NCBI GenBank assembly: GCA_032209605.1
Contig: JASFXZ010000016.1
Coordinates: 7,874,001 to 7,938,000 of the forward strand
Direction: 5' to 3'
From: Mactromeris polynyma
Lineage: Eukaryota; Mollusca; Bivalvia; Venerida; Mactridae
Length of the DNA: 64,000 bases
Shown: piece by piece, positions 36,445 to 47,600 of the stretch
How positions within the stretch are numbered: the first letter of the stretch is position 1
Layout of the letters: each line of letters starts with the position of its first letter
The notes under the pieces: model-generated
Told to the model about the DNA's origin: nothing
The model's database searches: none
The model's input: the letters and a program-made list of their open reading frames with translations, nothing else
Translations under genes and position numbers: made by a program

Positions 36445-38512
36445 ATGACTTCTTTAAGTTTAAACGAAGATCAGAACTATGTATTGACACTAGCATTAAA
36501 GGGCCATCATCTTTTTATTAATGGGTATGCTGGCACAGGCAAAACGCATCTATTAAAACAAATTTACAAGAGCCTCGTCAGTAACGGAAACAAGGTAGCC
36601 ATTACCTGCACAACTGGGATTGCATGCATGAATTTTGAGCCCCAAATGAATGCTACCACTGTACATAAATGGTCAGGGTTGCGTGATGGGCGTTATATTG
36701 CATCAGAAGTAATTCGATTGGTCTCAAGTAATGAATTAACAATGTCCAGGCTGTTACAAACGGACACTCTTATAGTAGACGAAATTTCTATGCTGAGTAA
36801 GAAATTGTTCGACCAGCTGCACAGCATATGCTCACTAAAAGATGAAAAGAAACCATGGGGCGGTATGCAAATTATTCTAGCTGGTGACTTTAATCAACTC
36901 CCCCCAACACCAAATAAAGCTTATAATGATGATGGGCAGTTTTGCTTCAAAAGTGAACATTTTAAAAACATGCATAAATTGACATTAAACACAGTCGTAA
37001 GACAGAAAGAGAAGCAGTTTGTCAGTATGATCCGAAGTGTTTCAACGGGTGTTAACATTACTGAAGAATTGTGTTCATACATCAAGTCTTTTCAAAGACC
37101 AATTCCAGATAAAGAAAGTGTGAAATTGTTTTCTAAAAATGAACTTGTAAATAGATACAACAGAAAGTTACTAATGAGTCAACCGGGAGACATCTACGAA
37201 TATAGATCTACAGACACTGGGGACCGCAGAAAGCTTTCGAATATTAAGGCTCAAGAAATTCTTTGGATTAAACCAAACTGCCCAGTCATCTTAATCCGGA
37301 ATCTGTCTTCAACACTAGTAAATGGACAACAAGGACGGATTGTTTCATGTGAACCAGATGGTCCAGTAGTACATTTTCAAAAGCTTAATCAGACTTTGAA
37401 GATAACAAAGGTTGCTTTCTCAGGTAATAAATCCTTACTTTTTTATGTCATTACCACTCAAACATGTATTTTTATCCACCTACTACCAATGTAGATCAAA
37501 ACCAGCAGACACAGCTGCCTCTTAAAATAAAGTCTTTATTATTGTTATTATTATCATTACAGCCATGCTGTCCGATCAGGATTTACACTGTTTGACTCCC
37601 TCTATATTTGTATATTTTACCTAATATTATATATAGCAAAACATTTTAACATATGATATTAACTTTTTGTCATTCTTTCTTAGTTTTCAGTCAACAAAAG
37701 AATCTGACGGTCGCCAACAGAGAACAGATTCCTCTGATCTTATCATATGCGCTGACAATACATAAATCACAGGGAATGACCCTAGACAGGTATTTTCAGC
37801 CTACTTTTCTCGAAATATAATGCATTATTCAAATGAAAATTTCAAATTCATACTTTACTAGGTACAAATAAAGTTAAAAAGTTACTAGTATTTGATTATC
37901 TTTCTTTTTCTTTAACATCTTAAAGATGACAAATGTTCGGTGCATTAGCAAAACATTCTTTTGGTAAAAGATGATACAATGTATTACTTAATAAGTTAGA
38001 AATAAATACATGTAGATTTTATATCAATTGTATAACAAGCTGAGAGAGACAAGAAAAGTGGCTTCTAACTGCAGGTGGCTGCTTAACAGAGTTACATTAA
38101 ATAGTAAAAATTTCATTTGGGAGCAAGATAAGTGGCTGCTTAATACAGGTTGACTGCTTAATGGAGGTGACCACTACAGAAGTTTTGAATGCATTTCTTA
38201 CTTCTTTGCAAGTTGTTCATAATTACAAATCTGGTTGTATAAAAATAAGATAATGACTTACTCTTCTCAATATCATATATTCACAGTGTTCAGGTCGACT
38301 GCAGAGAAATATTTCAACCAGGGCAACTCGGAGTGGCTATTGGAAGAGTGCGCAGCGCAGAGGGTTTACAAATTCTCAACTTCAGTCCAAAAGTTTGTTT
38401 TCCACAACCAGAAGATATAGCAGTATTTCAAGCAGAAAATCCCATTGCTGTTTGTGACAATCTGTCCTGCTGCAGAATAAGTAACAGGTACTCCGAGGTG
38501 ATTTTACTATAA
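36445..38512 (+). CDS. PIF1-like DNA helicase encoded in the transposon
   Basis: Exons 36445-37423, 37684-37789 and 38287-38512 give 436 residues. The frame is fixed by the match to PIF1: with the acceptor at 37683, exon 2 reads IPLILSYALTIHKSQGMTLD; the other acceptor choice gives a stop. Motifs: Walker A GYAGTGKT (27-34), Walker B VDEIS (D112, E113), motif III GDFNQLPP (147-154), TVVRQ (183-187), motif V LSYALTIHKSQGMTLD (346-361), motif VI GQLGVAIGRVRS. PIF1 enzymes are superfamily 1B 5'-3' helicases that use ATP to unwind DNA. The ATG opens MTSLSLNEDQNYVL, just before the family's N-terminal Q-like motif; the longer open frame upstream has no similarity. Exon 3 may continue past a donor-like AG/GTACTC at 38487 to an exon I did not find; unspliced, it stops at 38512. 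No nuclease domain is fused. Confidence 0.8.
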
Positions 38513-38715
38513 TAGTGGCTGCTTACAGCAGGTGGCTGCTTAATTGAGGTGGTTTTACTATAATAGTGGCTGCTTACAGCAGGTGGCTGCTTAATTGAGG
38601 TGATTTTACTATAATAGTGGCTGCTTACAGCAGGTGGCTGCTTAATTGAGGTGATTTTACTATAAAAGTGGCTGCTTACAGCAGGTGGCTGCTTAATTGA
38701 GGTGATTTTACTATA
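38505..38715. repeat. 51-bp minisatellite inside the transposon
   Basis: Four near-identical 51-bp units (GTGGCTGCTTACAGCAGGTG-GCTGCTTAATTGAGGTGATT..). Looser forms of the same words occur at 38060-38165 in intron 2 of the helicase gene. As 51 is a multiple of three, the opposite strand shows a repeated 17-residue frame, which I regard as a by-product. Confidence 0.85.
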
Positions 38716-39431
38716 CTTATTTTGGAATAAGGTCAGTGACAGTTTAGTACAGGCTACAGCTTGCCCATTGGTAGAGGTGACCACAGGCAGGTTTGACTAA
38801 ATGCATGTAGAGAGCTCTACTTCACTGTGTTACTGTAGACAACCTTTAAGCGAGTTATATCTAACAAAATTGATCATATAATTATATGCAGTAACTAAAT
38901 TTAGTATATTTGCATATTTGCTTACCAGTTGATAACACCCATAATGATTATTATATAGTTTGCCCTGACACTGTTATAAACTGTCTGCTAAGTTTCCGCG
39001 GTTGATTTCACCGCAATTCAGATTAGTAAATAAAGCTGGTCCCTGCTTACCTTCTATATTTTGTCCCACTCTCCGGGAACCAAATTCATCCAATCAGATC
39101 GCGCGTTACAACTGTTTTTTCTCGAGGTGTTCCGAATGTGCGATGAGAAATATGGCGTCCGCCGAGTCGAAATGACCGTGAAATGAACAATTTCGATAGA
39201 ATTGAAGACTTCGTTGAATGTCAGTAAGGTATGCCGTTCGATTGACGTTCCTTTTTAATTATTTGATTGAATAATGTAGAGATTTACCGCAGTAAAGGGC
39301 CAGATTTGCAAGAACGACGATATCGAGTGTTCCACAATGTTTGGGAAAGGAACGTAGAGCAGGCTTTATACCTTCTATAAACAATAGTATTAGTGGTGGT
39401 AGATTTTTTTTTAAGATACCGCCACCTGTGG

Positions 39432-39437
39432 TCAATT
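39432..39437. repeat. target duplication, right
   Basis: TCAATT, matching 35310-35315. Confidence 0.85.
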
Positions 39438-40559
39438 CATACCTGTCTGCGCATTTATGTAAGCTCGTCACAAACCCCGGAACACTGAACGCGGAGTCAT
39501 GTGACTGAGTGTAAAAAGCCACGGTTGTAAATAGAAGCGTGTACAGAATCAGTGCGAGCGTGTAGGTGGAAATTCATCAATAAGCAATACCCTAGCATAA
39601 GGATAGGAGCAGGGGACAGCCCAGAACTTTGAAATAGGGGACATTCCGCCTTAATATTTGATGACAAAACGCCGAAGATTATGATAATAATATGGTTGAA
39701 CAGCATTTTGTTATTTTTGATGAATATTATATGCCAGTTAGATTGTATTTCTGACTGTTTCGCTGCTTAGCAACCAACTGTTTATGTATCACAGTACACC
39801 TTATTCATTCTATCATTCTAATTAGAAGCTCAAATTACAATTCATCATCAAGATTTAGTTTGATTATGGAAGTTTCCGAATGAACCATGCGCAATTAACT
39901 CCATAACTACAACCTCGTTCATGCGCGAAGTCTCAGGCGGATCCGGACCTCCGCGCTCTGAGTCTGCGCAGGTATCTGGTGTTACACCCTTGGTTGGAGA
40001 CACTTTTAACGTTGTTGAGAAGTAGTTGATCCAAAGAAATAGAACTGGTAGTATTTTTCTACGGGAAAAGGTTGTAATGGTGTTGCAGGAAGTGTACCAT
40101 TCTCAAACAGTTATTCTCATTTTAATTTGTTTAAATATTTACTTGCCCCATCAAAACGTATTTATTTGAGACGACTTTGCCCAGTGCTGGCTAAAGTATC
40201 TTTGATACAATCTCCATAATTGCAATGTAGAACCGATTAAAAAAATCTTGTTTCATAATGTTACGCACGACAAAACATCTGCTTCGTTAAGAAAACTCTT
40301 AACAATTTATACATGTTCAAACTTTTTTCGACAAATACTGTCATTATTAGTGTATTCTTTGACAATGCATATTTATTAATGTTTTAACTTCAGTAATAAG
40401 CATATGAAAACTATGGGAAAATGAACAAAAACATAATATTACTTTGAAGCAAAAACTAGATTTAGATATTGTAATCCCCGACTGTTTATCCTACTTATGG
40501 CGTATGTTGATTACTGACTTAATGTACATCACCTTACGACAGGATAATGTATTTTTAAA
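39438..40559. other. former upstream region of claudin-like gene 1; no gene recognised
   Basis: If the transposon is removed, this stretch directly joins the 65 bp before the start codon. It should therefore hold the displaced upstream promoter of claudin-like gene 1. No clear element or exon was identified. Confidence 0.4.
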
Positions 40560-41144
40560 AGCAAACTGGCCTTAATATTGAGGTGGTCTTAATATTGAGA
40601 TGGTCTTAATATTGAGGTTGAATAATGAGCCAACTAGTGACATTGGAAGTGAAAATTTTGTTCTTAGTTTGAGGTGGTCTTTTTAGTGAGGTGGTTTTAA
40701 TATGGAGGTTGAATAAAGAGCAACATTGTGACAATGGAAGAGAACATTCTTAGTTTTGAGGTGGTCTTATTATTGAGGTGGTCTTATTATTGAGGTGGTC
40801 TTATTATTGAAGTGGCCTTATTATGTATGTGGTCTTATTATTTAGGTGGTCTTATTATTTAAGTGGCCTTATTATTGAAGTGGCCTTATTATTGAGGTGG
40901 TCTTATTATTGAGGTGATCTTATTATTGAGATGGTCTTATTATTTAGGTGGTCTTATTATTGAAGTGGCCTTATTATTGAAGTGGCCTTATTATTGAGGT
41001 GGTCTTATTATTTAGGTGGTCTTATTATTGAGGTGGTCTTATTATTTAGGTGGTCTTATTATTGATGTGGTCTTATTATTGAGGTGGTCTTATTATTGAG
41101 GTGGTCTTACTATTAAGGTGGTCTTTAATTGAGGTTTAACTGTA
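40560..41144. repeat. 17-bp tandem array grown from a mariner-like MITE
   Basis: About 25-30 units of GAGGTGGTCTTATTATT with variants (GAAGTGGCC, TTTAGGTGG). The array ends in TTTAATTGAGGTTTAACTG-TA, the right end of the CAGTAAAACCTC family, and the left part has the family's inner words (GGTTGAATAAAGAGC). The unit equals the sub-terminal word of the MITE, so the array is an internal expansion. Confidence 0.85.
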
Positions 41145-42442
41145 AACTAAAATATTTTGAAGAAAATTACCTGTATTCGTAAGATTCAATCGTCTAAACA
41201 TGGCCTTTGTCATTGAAACTCGATACTAAGACACTGAGAGAAACCACAGATTGTGAACTATGTAACAGAAATTTAGGGCAACTTGAAATATCACGTCCTT
41301 TACATGCGGAATAAATAATTATCTGTTGAGTATGAAATATATGTCCCTCATTTGATTGCAAATGCTGTGTCAATGTTTAGCCATCTTCTGTCAAGGGAAT
41401 CAAATAGTAAACTTTGATTGCTGTATGATACTGACTGACCATTTATATTAACACAAGAAGCCATTAAATGGTAATTACATACCACAGCTATAGTAGACAA
41501 GGATAGCTTTGTTACGCTACATGTTTATTAATAATTATGATTGTATAGTCGGACAATATTTAGCTGGTTCTCATGACTATTCGTAAAAATCCGTAAATTA
41601 TCATCGGCGAAATACGAGAAGTGACTTTCACCGTAAAATTAAAGTGTTTATGTATTATAGTGTCACCCCTATTTAAAGGGCCAGCCATTTCTGACTTATG
41701 AGATACCTACTCTCTGAGCACATTAACTTTCCGATTCATATCCTTTAACGCCAGGCACCAGGCAAGTAGGCGCACGGTAACCGTTATTTAACTAGCTGGC
41801 GGCTCACCAACCGGCCATATCAGAACGGCACCCCTAGCGGGATTCGAACATTCGTTCGACCTCCCGCTCCCAAGGCGGATGCCTTAGCCACTTGGCCACG
41901 GGAGACTGTAAAGGCTAGAGGTCGCGTTAAAATAAAACAATTTTTTTTTAATATTTACTGTTTCTTTATCTCACACTCGTGAAAGATTCATATCTATTTA
42001 ATGTGATTCACTGACACATTTTGAAACTCCGCCACTATTTCACTGATTATCTGACCGAGCACTTAGTGTGGTTTAAGCAAATGTGCGTATGCAGTACAAT
42101 ATTTTACGTTTCTATTAATATAAACATACTTCAATCTGACGAGTGTTTCTTTAATACTTCTTTCTAGCTGTGTTGAAGTCTCCTTTTCTTCTGATGTATT
42201 AGTGCATGACGTATACATATGAATGCTATTTTTCATTTTCTAGGGTGGCGGGGGGGGGGGGCGATGGGTTGGCGGTCCGATGACGTAACCAGATTCACCT
42301 TGGTTACCAACCAGTACTGTCATCTGATAGCTTCCACACACACATCACAAGTAGATGACGAACGACAAAATAACCATATCTATTACAGATAACGTCCGCT
42401 TTGCCATTTTTGAAACATATGTATGGTTAGGCAATTATGTGC
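41145..42442. other. intergenic with repeat fragments and a tRNA-like head
   Basis: No gene. 41661-41720 is the inverted match of 17071-17130. On the minus strand 41827-41908 is tRNA-like: GTGGCCAAGTGGCTAAGGC A-box, 5-bp anticodon stem TCCGC/GCGGG around CTTGGGA (TGG), GTTCGAATCCC B-box; acceptor ends do not pair, so SINE or pseudogene. A poly-G run is at 42249-42261. Confidence 0.5.
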
Positions 42443-43830
42443 TCTATAGACATACTGACCGCTCTACCGACATAGTGACCCTTCTACGACATAGAGACCC
42501 TCTACCGACATAGTGACCACTCTACCAATAAAGCGACTGCTCTTCCGACACAGTGACCACTCTACCGACATAGTGGCCCCTCTACCAACATATTGGCCCC
42601 TATACCAACAAAATGACCACACTACCGACATAGTGGCTCCTCTACCGACATATTGGCCAATCTACCGACAAAATGATCACTCTACCGACATAGTGACCCC
42701 TCTATCGACATAGTGACCATTCTACCGACATAATTACCACTCTACCGAGATAGTGACCCCTCTACCGACATAGTGACCACTCTACCGACATAGTGACCCC
42801 TCTACCGATAAAATGACCGTTCTACCGACACAATGATCCCTCTTCGGACATAATGACCCCTCTAAGGATATAGTGACCCTTCTATCGACATAACGACCCC
42901 TCTACGGACATAGTGACCCCTCTACCGACATAATGACCCCTCTACCGACATATTGACCCCTCTACCGACATAGTGACCCCTCTACTGACATAATGACCCC
43001 TCTATTGACATAGTGACCCCTCTACCGACATAATGACCCCTCACCGACATAGTGACCCCTCTACGGACATAGTGACCCCTCTACGGATATAGTGACCCCT
43101 CTACCAACATAATGACCACTCTATCGACAGAGTGATCGATCTACCGACATAATGACCCCTCTATCAACATAGTGACCCCTCTATCGACATAATGACACCT
43201 CTACCGACATAGTGACCCCTCTATCGACATAGGAATCCCTCTACCGATATAATGACCACTCTACCGACATAGTGATCGCTCTACCGACATAATGACCCCT
43301 CTACCGACATAGTAACCCCTCTACCGACTTAATGACCCCTCTTCGGACATAGTGACCCCTCTACCGACATAGTGACCCCTCTACGGGCATAGTGACCCCT
43401 CTACAGACATAGTGACCCCTCTACCAACATAATGACCACTTTATCGACATAGTGATCGCTCTTCCGATATACTGACCGCTCTACCGATAAAATGACCATT
43501 CTACCGACACAGTGACCCCTCTACCGACATAGTGACCGCTCTTACCACATAATAACCCCTCTACCGACATAATGACCGCTCTTACCACATAATAACCCCT
43601 CTTCCGACATAATAACCACTCTACCGACATACTGACCGCTCTACCAATATACTGACTGCTCTACCAATAAAGTGACCATTCTACCGATATAGTGACCAAT
43701 CAACCGACATATTGACTGCTCTACTGACATAGTGACCGCTCTACTAACAACTTGACCACTCTACCGACATAGTGACCGCTCTACCCACATAGTGACCGTT
43801 CTACTCACATAGTGACCGCTCTATCGACGC
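42443..43830. repeat. 20-bp minisatellite A (about 69 units)
   Basis: Units of CTCTACCGACATAGTGACCC with many point variants. It ends about 860 bp downstream of the stop of claudin-like gene 2. Not coding: 20 is not a multiple of three and stops recur (TAG in CATAGTG). Confidence 0.95.
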
Positions 43831-44311
43831 AGTAACTCAGTGGGCGAATCCTTTTGACATTACACAACTTAAATGATAAATGGAATATTTCTGAGTAATT
43901 GTCTTTTATTACAACAAAATATAACACATTAGTAAAACTCACATGTATTAGATATAAAACAAGTATTAATAACAGAAATGCATTACATGTAATCAATTTT
44001 TTCTTATCATGTGAAAGAATAGATTAAATTACCGAACAATCTTCATGAATACATTTTTGTGAAATCTGTAATGGCCAAGTTGTACCAGTGAATGTCGGTT
44101 GTATCACTAGGTTTCTTTAAAGATGTATTTAGCTCATCTGAACATAAAATATTGCAATTGGCTTCATCCAGTTTTGTTGTTACAATGGGTAATACATCTC
44201 TTATAATAACCATTGCAATGCATGATCGATTGAACATGTCTTTTATTACATGTACTATATTACTAACAGACAAAATGTGTAAAATAGCCTAATTGTTAAA
44301 AAAACTGGATT

Positions 44312-44317
44312 TTTATT
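44312..44317 (-). terminator. candidate poly-A signal of claudin-like gene 2
   Basis: AATAAA on the minus strand, about 380 bp after the stop codon, within A-rich sequence. Confidence 0.4.
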
Positions 44318-44693
44318 TTTTATTTTATGGTGTACAAACATCTTTCTTCAACAAATAAGGATCAATACATTATGAGTTATTTCTTTGTTAATGCATGTTT
44401 ATTGATATTTTAACTATAGGAAACATATTTTTCATGTTTGTTTAGGAAAATAAATGTACAAAAAAATAGCATAAAATTACTTTAACTACTATGCGCTCGC
44501 ACATTTTCAATACAACAAATATGAGTAACAACATCACTATAATGTACAGTTATGGAAAAATAGAGAAAGTATAAAAAGTCAGATCACATATAAACATACA
44601 CGTATATAGAACAACAACAACAACAACAACAGGTTTCAAGCGTGTTGCACTCAGCAGACGTCATGAAAATGCAAATCAAAAATATAATGTTCT

Positions 44694-47600
44694 TTAAATC
44701 ACTGCTTCCTTTTGTTCAGCCAGATCCATGGTTTGCTCCTCAACAGGTTTAATATTACTGAAATCACAGACGTCATATAATCCGGGCTTGGCCGGAAGTT
44801 GATCGTTGTAGAAAACGAGGTTCTCCTTCTTCGTTTCCGGTTGTTGTTCGTTCTCAAATTGACTCCATTTGGCTCCATTGACCTTGCGGGCGTTCATGCA
44901 CATAACTGTAATACTGATGAGAGCAGTACAGAGAGCGAGGAAAGCAGCAAGGGCGCTGGAGACGACGGAGTAAGGAACATGGACGTAAACTGGGAACTTT
45001 TCCATGTCCTTGTGCACACTGTACCGGGCGAATCGAGACACAGGCACTGTCGTTATGAATGCTGAAATATACATTAATATACTCTCATGCAGCTTAGTAC
45101 TCCACGTTTCCTATGTCCTACTATATTAACATTAGTATATAGATACATTTCTGTTTCCTTGGATACACAGCTTTACTTATATTGTTTATTTGATGGTATT
45201 AGTATCTGTAAAATTAACGGTATTTAGATTTGTATCAATATTTTGTATGTATATGTATTAGAACTGTTACAATTACATGTATATACAGACATTCTGATAT
45301 TATTAATGTTGCCATTGACCATATATAGTAAATGTTCAACTATTGTAAATATTTATTAATATTGTATGCTCATGGACTGTAAAGTTTGAGGTATTGAGAA
45401 ATAAACACATACATTACAAATCAAAATAATCAAAACCTTGTTAGACTATGGCATTACTAGACAATATGCTTGTCAGCATATATTGTCTAAAATTATATAA
45501 AAACTACGCTCTTTTTGTCTTATTATCGATTGTTTCAGTCGATACTAGTATTTCATCTCATTTTCTATGACCATATCATTTTACATTCACCTCAGCAATA
45601 TTGGACATAAATACCATCATATAACATATATCGTACAGATTGAAATACGACTACTTCACAGACTGTTTCTCCGAGAAATGTTTGTTGTCGATACATGTAT
45701 ATTATTGATGCCTATGTTATATCATTCATCCTATTTATGTTGCCATGGTAACATATTCTGCTAGTGTATAAAAAATAAGTTTACCTTACGCTTCAGAGAT
45801 GTTTCAAGGGCGCAATAAAATATTAAAGTAAAATGTATATGTTAGAATTTCCCGCTTAAGAAAGCATTTTGCGAATAAGTCATCTTCTAAGATCTTCAAA
45901 ATGTTAAAAATTAATGTATGCTCAAAGCTTTAATCTGGCGACTACAACATCATATATAATTCTCTACCACACAATTTATTGTTCTATGATATCATTTACC
46001 TTTAAATATTCTTTGAAGTAAATACTATTCAAGTCTCGTTTCATGTGTGTATTTGTGCAAAACTATCATATTTTTTCTTTAATTAAACCGAGTTAAAATA
46101 GTTACATGCCAAACGCTCGCTATTTAATACCAGATGACAGTCATAAATCTATTACAAATGCATCGTACATCAAATTTTATCAAAGCTAGCAGTTTAAATA
46201 AGCAATTCGATACTTTAATCAATACTTGTCCATTGGAAATTAGCAAGCATTTGTTATAAGCTTCACATCAGTTTAGGTCAGCAGCAATTGATTCAAGACC
46301 CCCATAATAAAATGAATAAATATCATCATATTTTTTAATTAATCCAAATATTATAATATACCAGCTATTGTTTCGAAAACAACAATTGATATTATATCTG
46401 TATGTGATTTATTAGTGGCATTCACGTAAGACATTTCAATAAACTTCTGTTAAGTATTGCGACTCCAAGTGAGAGAATACTGAGGTTAGTAACCGTTCAA
46501 TGGCACCAGACAGTCTTTACTGATAAAGCACCATTTTATTTCGATCTGTACTTGACTGTTTACTATATTTAGCCTGCACTTTAATTTTAATAGCGTGGCT
46601 GTGTGCTTTTAGCGTGGCTGAGTGCTTTTAGCGTGGCTGTGTGCTTTTAGCGTGGCTGAGTGCTTTTAGCGTGGCTGTGTGCTTTTAGCGTGGCTGTGTG
46701 CTTTTAGCGTGGCTGAGTGCTTTTAGCGTGGCTGTGTGCTTTTAGCGTGGCTGTGTGCTTTTGGCGTGGCTGAGTGCTTTTCGCGTGGCTGTGTGCTTTT
46801 AGCGTGGCTGTGTGCTTTTAGCGTGGCTGTGTGCTTTTGGCGTGACTGTGTGCTTTTGGCGTGGCTGAGTGCTTTTAGCGTGGCTGTGTGCTTTTAGCGT
46901 GGCTGTGTGCTTTTGGCGTGGCTGAGTGCTTTTCGCGTGGCTGTGTGCTTTTAGCGTGGCTGAGTGCTTTTAGCGTGGCTGTGTGCTTTTAGCGTGGCTG
47001 TGTGCTTTTGGCGTGGCTGTGTGCTTTTCGCGTGGCTGTGTGCTTTTCGCGTGGCTGTGTGCTTTTGGCGTGGCTGTGTGCTTTTCGCGTGGCTGTGTGC
47101 TTTTCGCGTGGCTGTGTGCTTTTAGCGTGGCTGTGTGCTTTTGGCGTGGCTGTGTGCTTTTAGCGTGGCTGTGTGCTTTTACCGTGGCTGTGTGCTTTTG
47201 GCGTGGCTGTGTGCTTTTGGCGTGGCTGAGTGCTTTTCGCGTGGCTGTGTGCTTTTGGCGTGGCTGTGTGCTTTTGGCGTGGCTGTGTGCTTTTCGCGTG
47301 GCTGTGTGCTTTTAGCGTGGCTGTGTGCTTTTGGCGTGGCTGTGTGCTTTTGGCGTGGCTGTGTGCTTTTCGCGTGGCTGTGTGCTTTTGGCGTGGCTGT
47401 GTGCTTTTGGCGTGGCTGTGTGCTTTTCGCGTGGCTGTGTGCTTTTAGCGTGGCTGTGTGCTTTTGGCGTGGCTGTGTGCTTTTAGCGTGGCTGTGTGCT
47501 TTTAGCGTGGCTGTGTGCTTTTGGCGTGGCTGTGTGCTTTTGGCGTGGCTGAGTGCTTTTCGCGTGGCTGTGTGCTTTTAGCGTGGATGTGTGCTTTTAG

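Larger units (their letters stand above)
35316..39431 (+). mobile_element. 4.1-kb transposon with 374-bp TIRs carrying a PIF1-like helicase gene
   Basis: Left TIR 35316-35689 and right TIR 39058-39431, both 374 bp. Reading one against the reverse complement of the other I found no mismatch or gap. Ends are CCACAGGTGGCGG..., and TCAATT flanks both sides, a 6-bp target duplication. The interior holds one recognisable gene, a PIF1-family helicase on the plus strand (36445-38512), and a 51-bp minisatellite. No DDE transposase, tyrosine recombinase, HUH nuclease, polymerase or capsid gene was seen. A 6-bp duplication plus long TIRs occurs in Polintons and in a few DDE superfamilies, but the size and content fit none that I know. 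Identical TIRs suggest a recent insertion or recent gene conversion. Confidence 0.85.

Noticed and set aside
35316..39431. Helitron or Polinton
   Set aside because: Helitrons have no TIRs or target duplication and need a Rep domain; Polintons are 15-20 kb with polymerase and integrase. Neither fits the observed termini and content.
39259..39522. Minus-strand ORF in the right TIR
   Set aside because: The same frame appears in the left TIR because the repeats are identical; no motif, and it crosses the transposon border.
42443..43830. CRISPR-like array
   Set aside because: Units are contiguous 20-bp repeats with no unique spacers, in a eukaryotic setting; it is a minisatellite.
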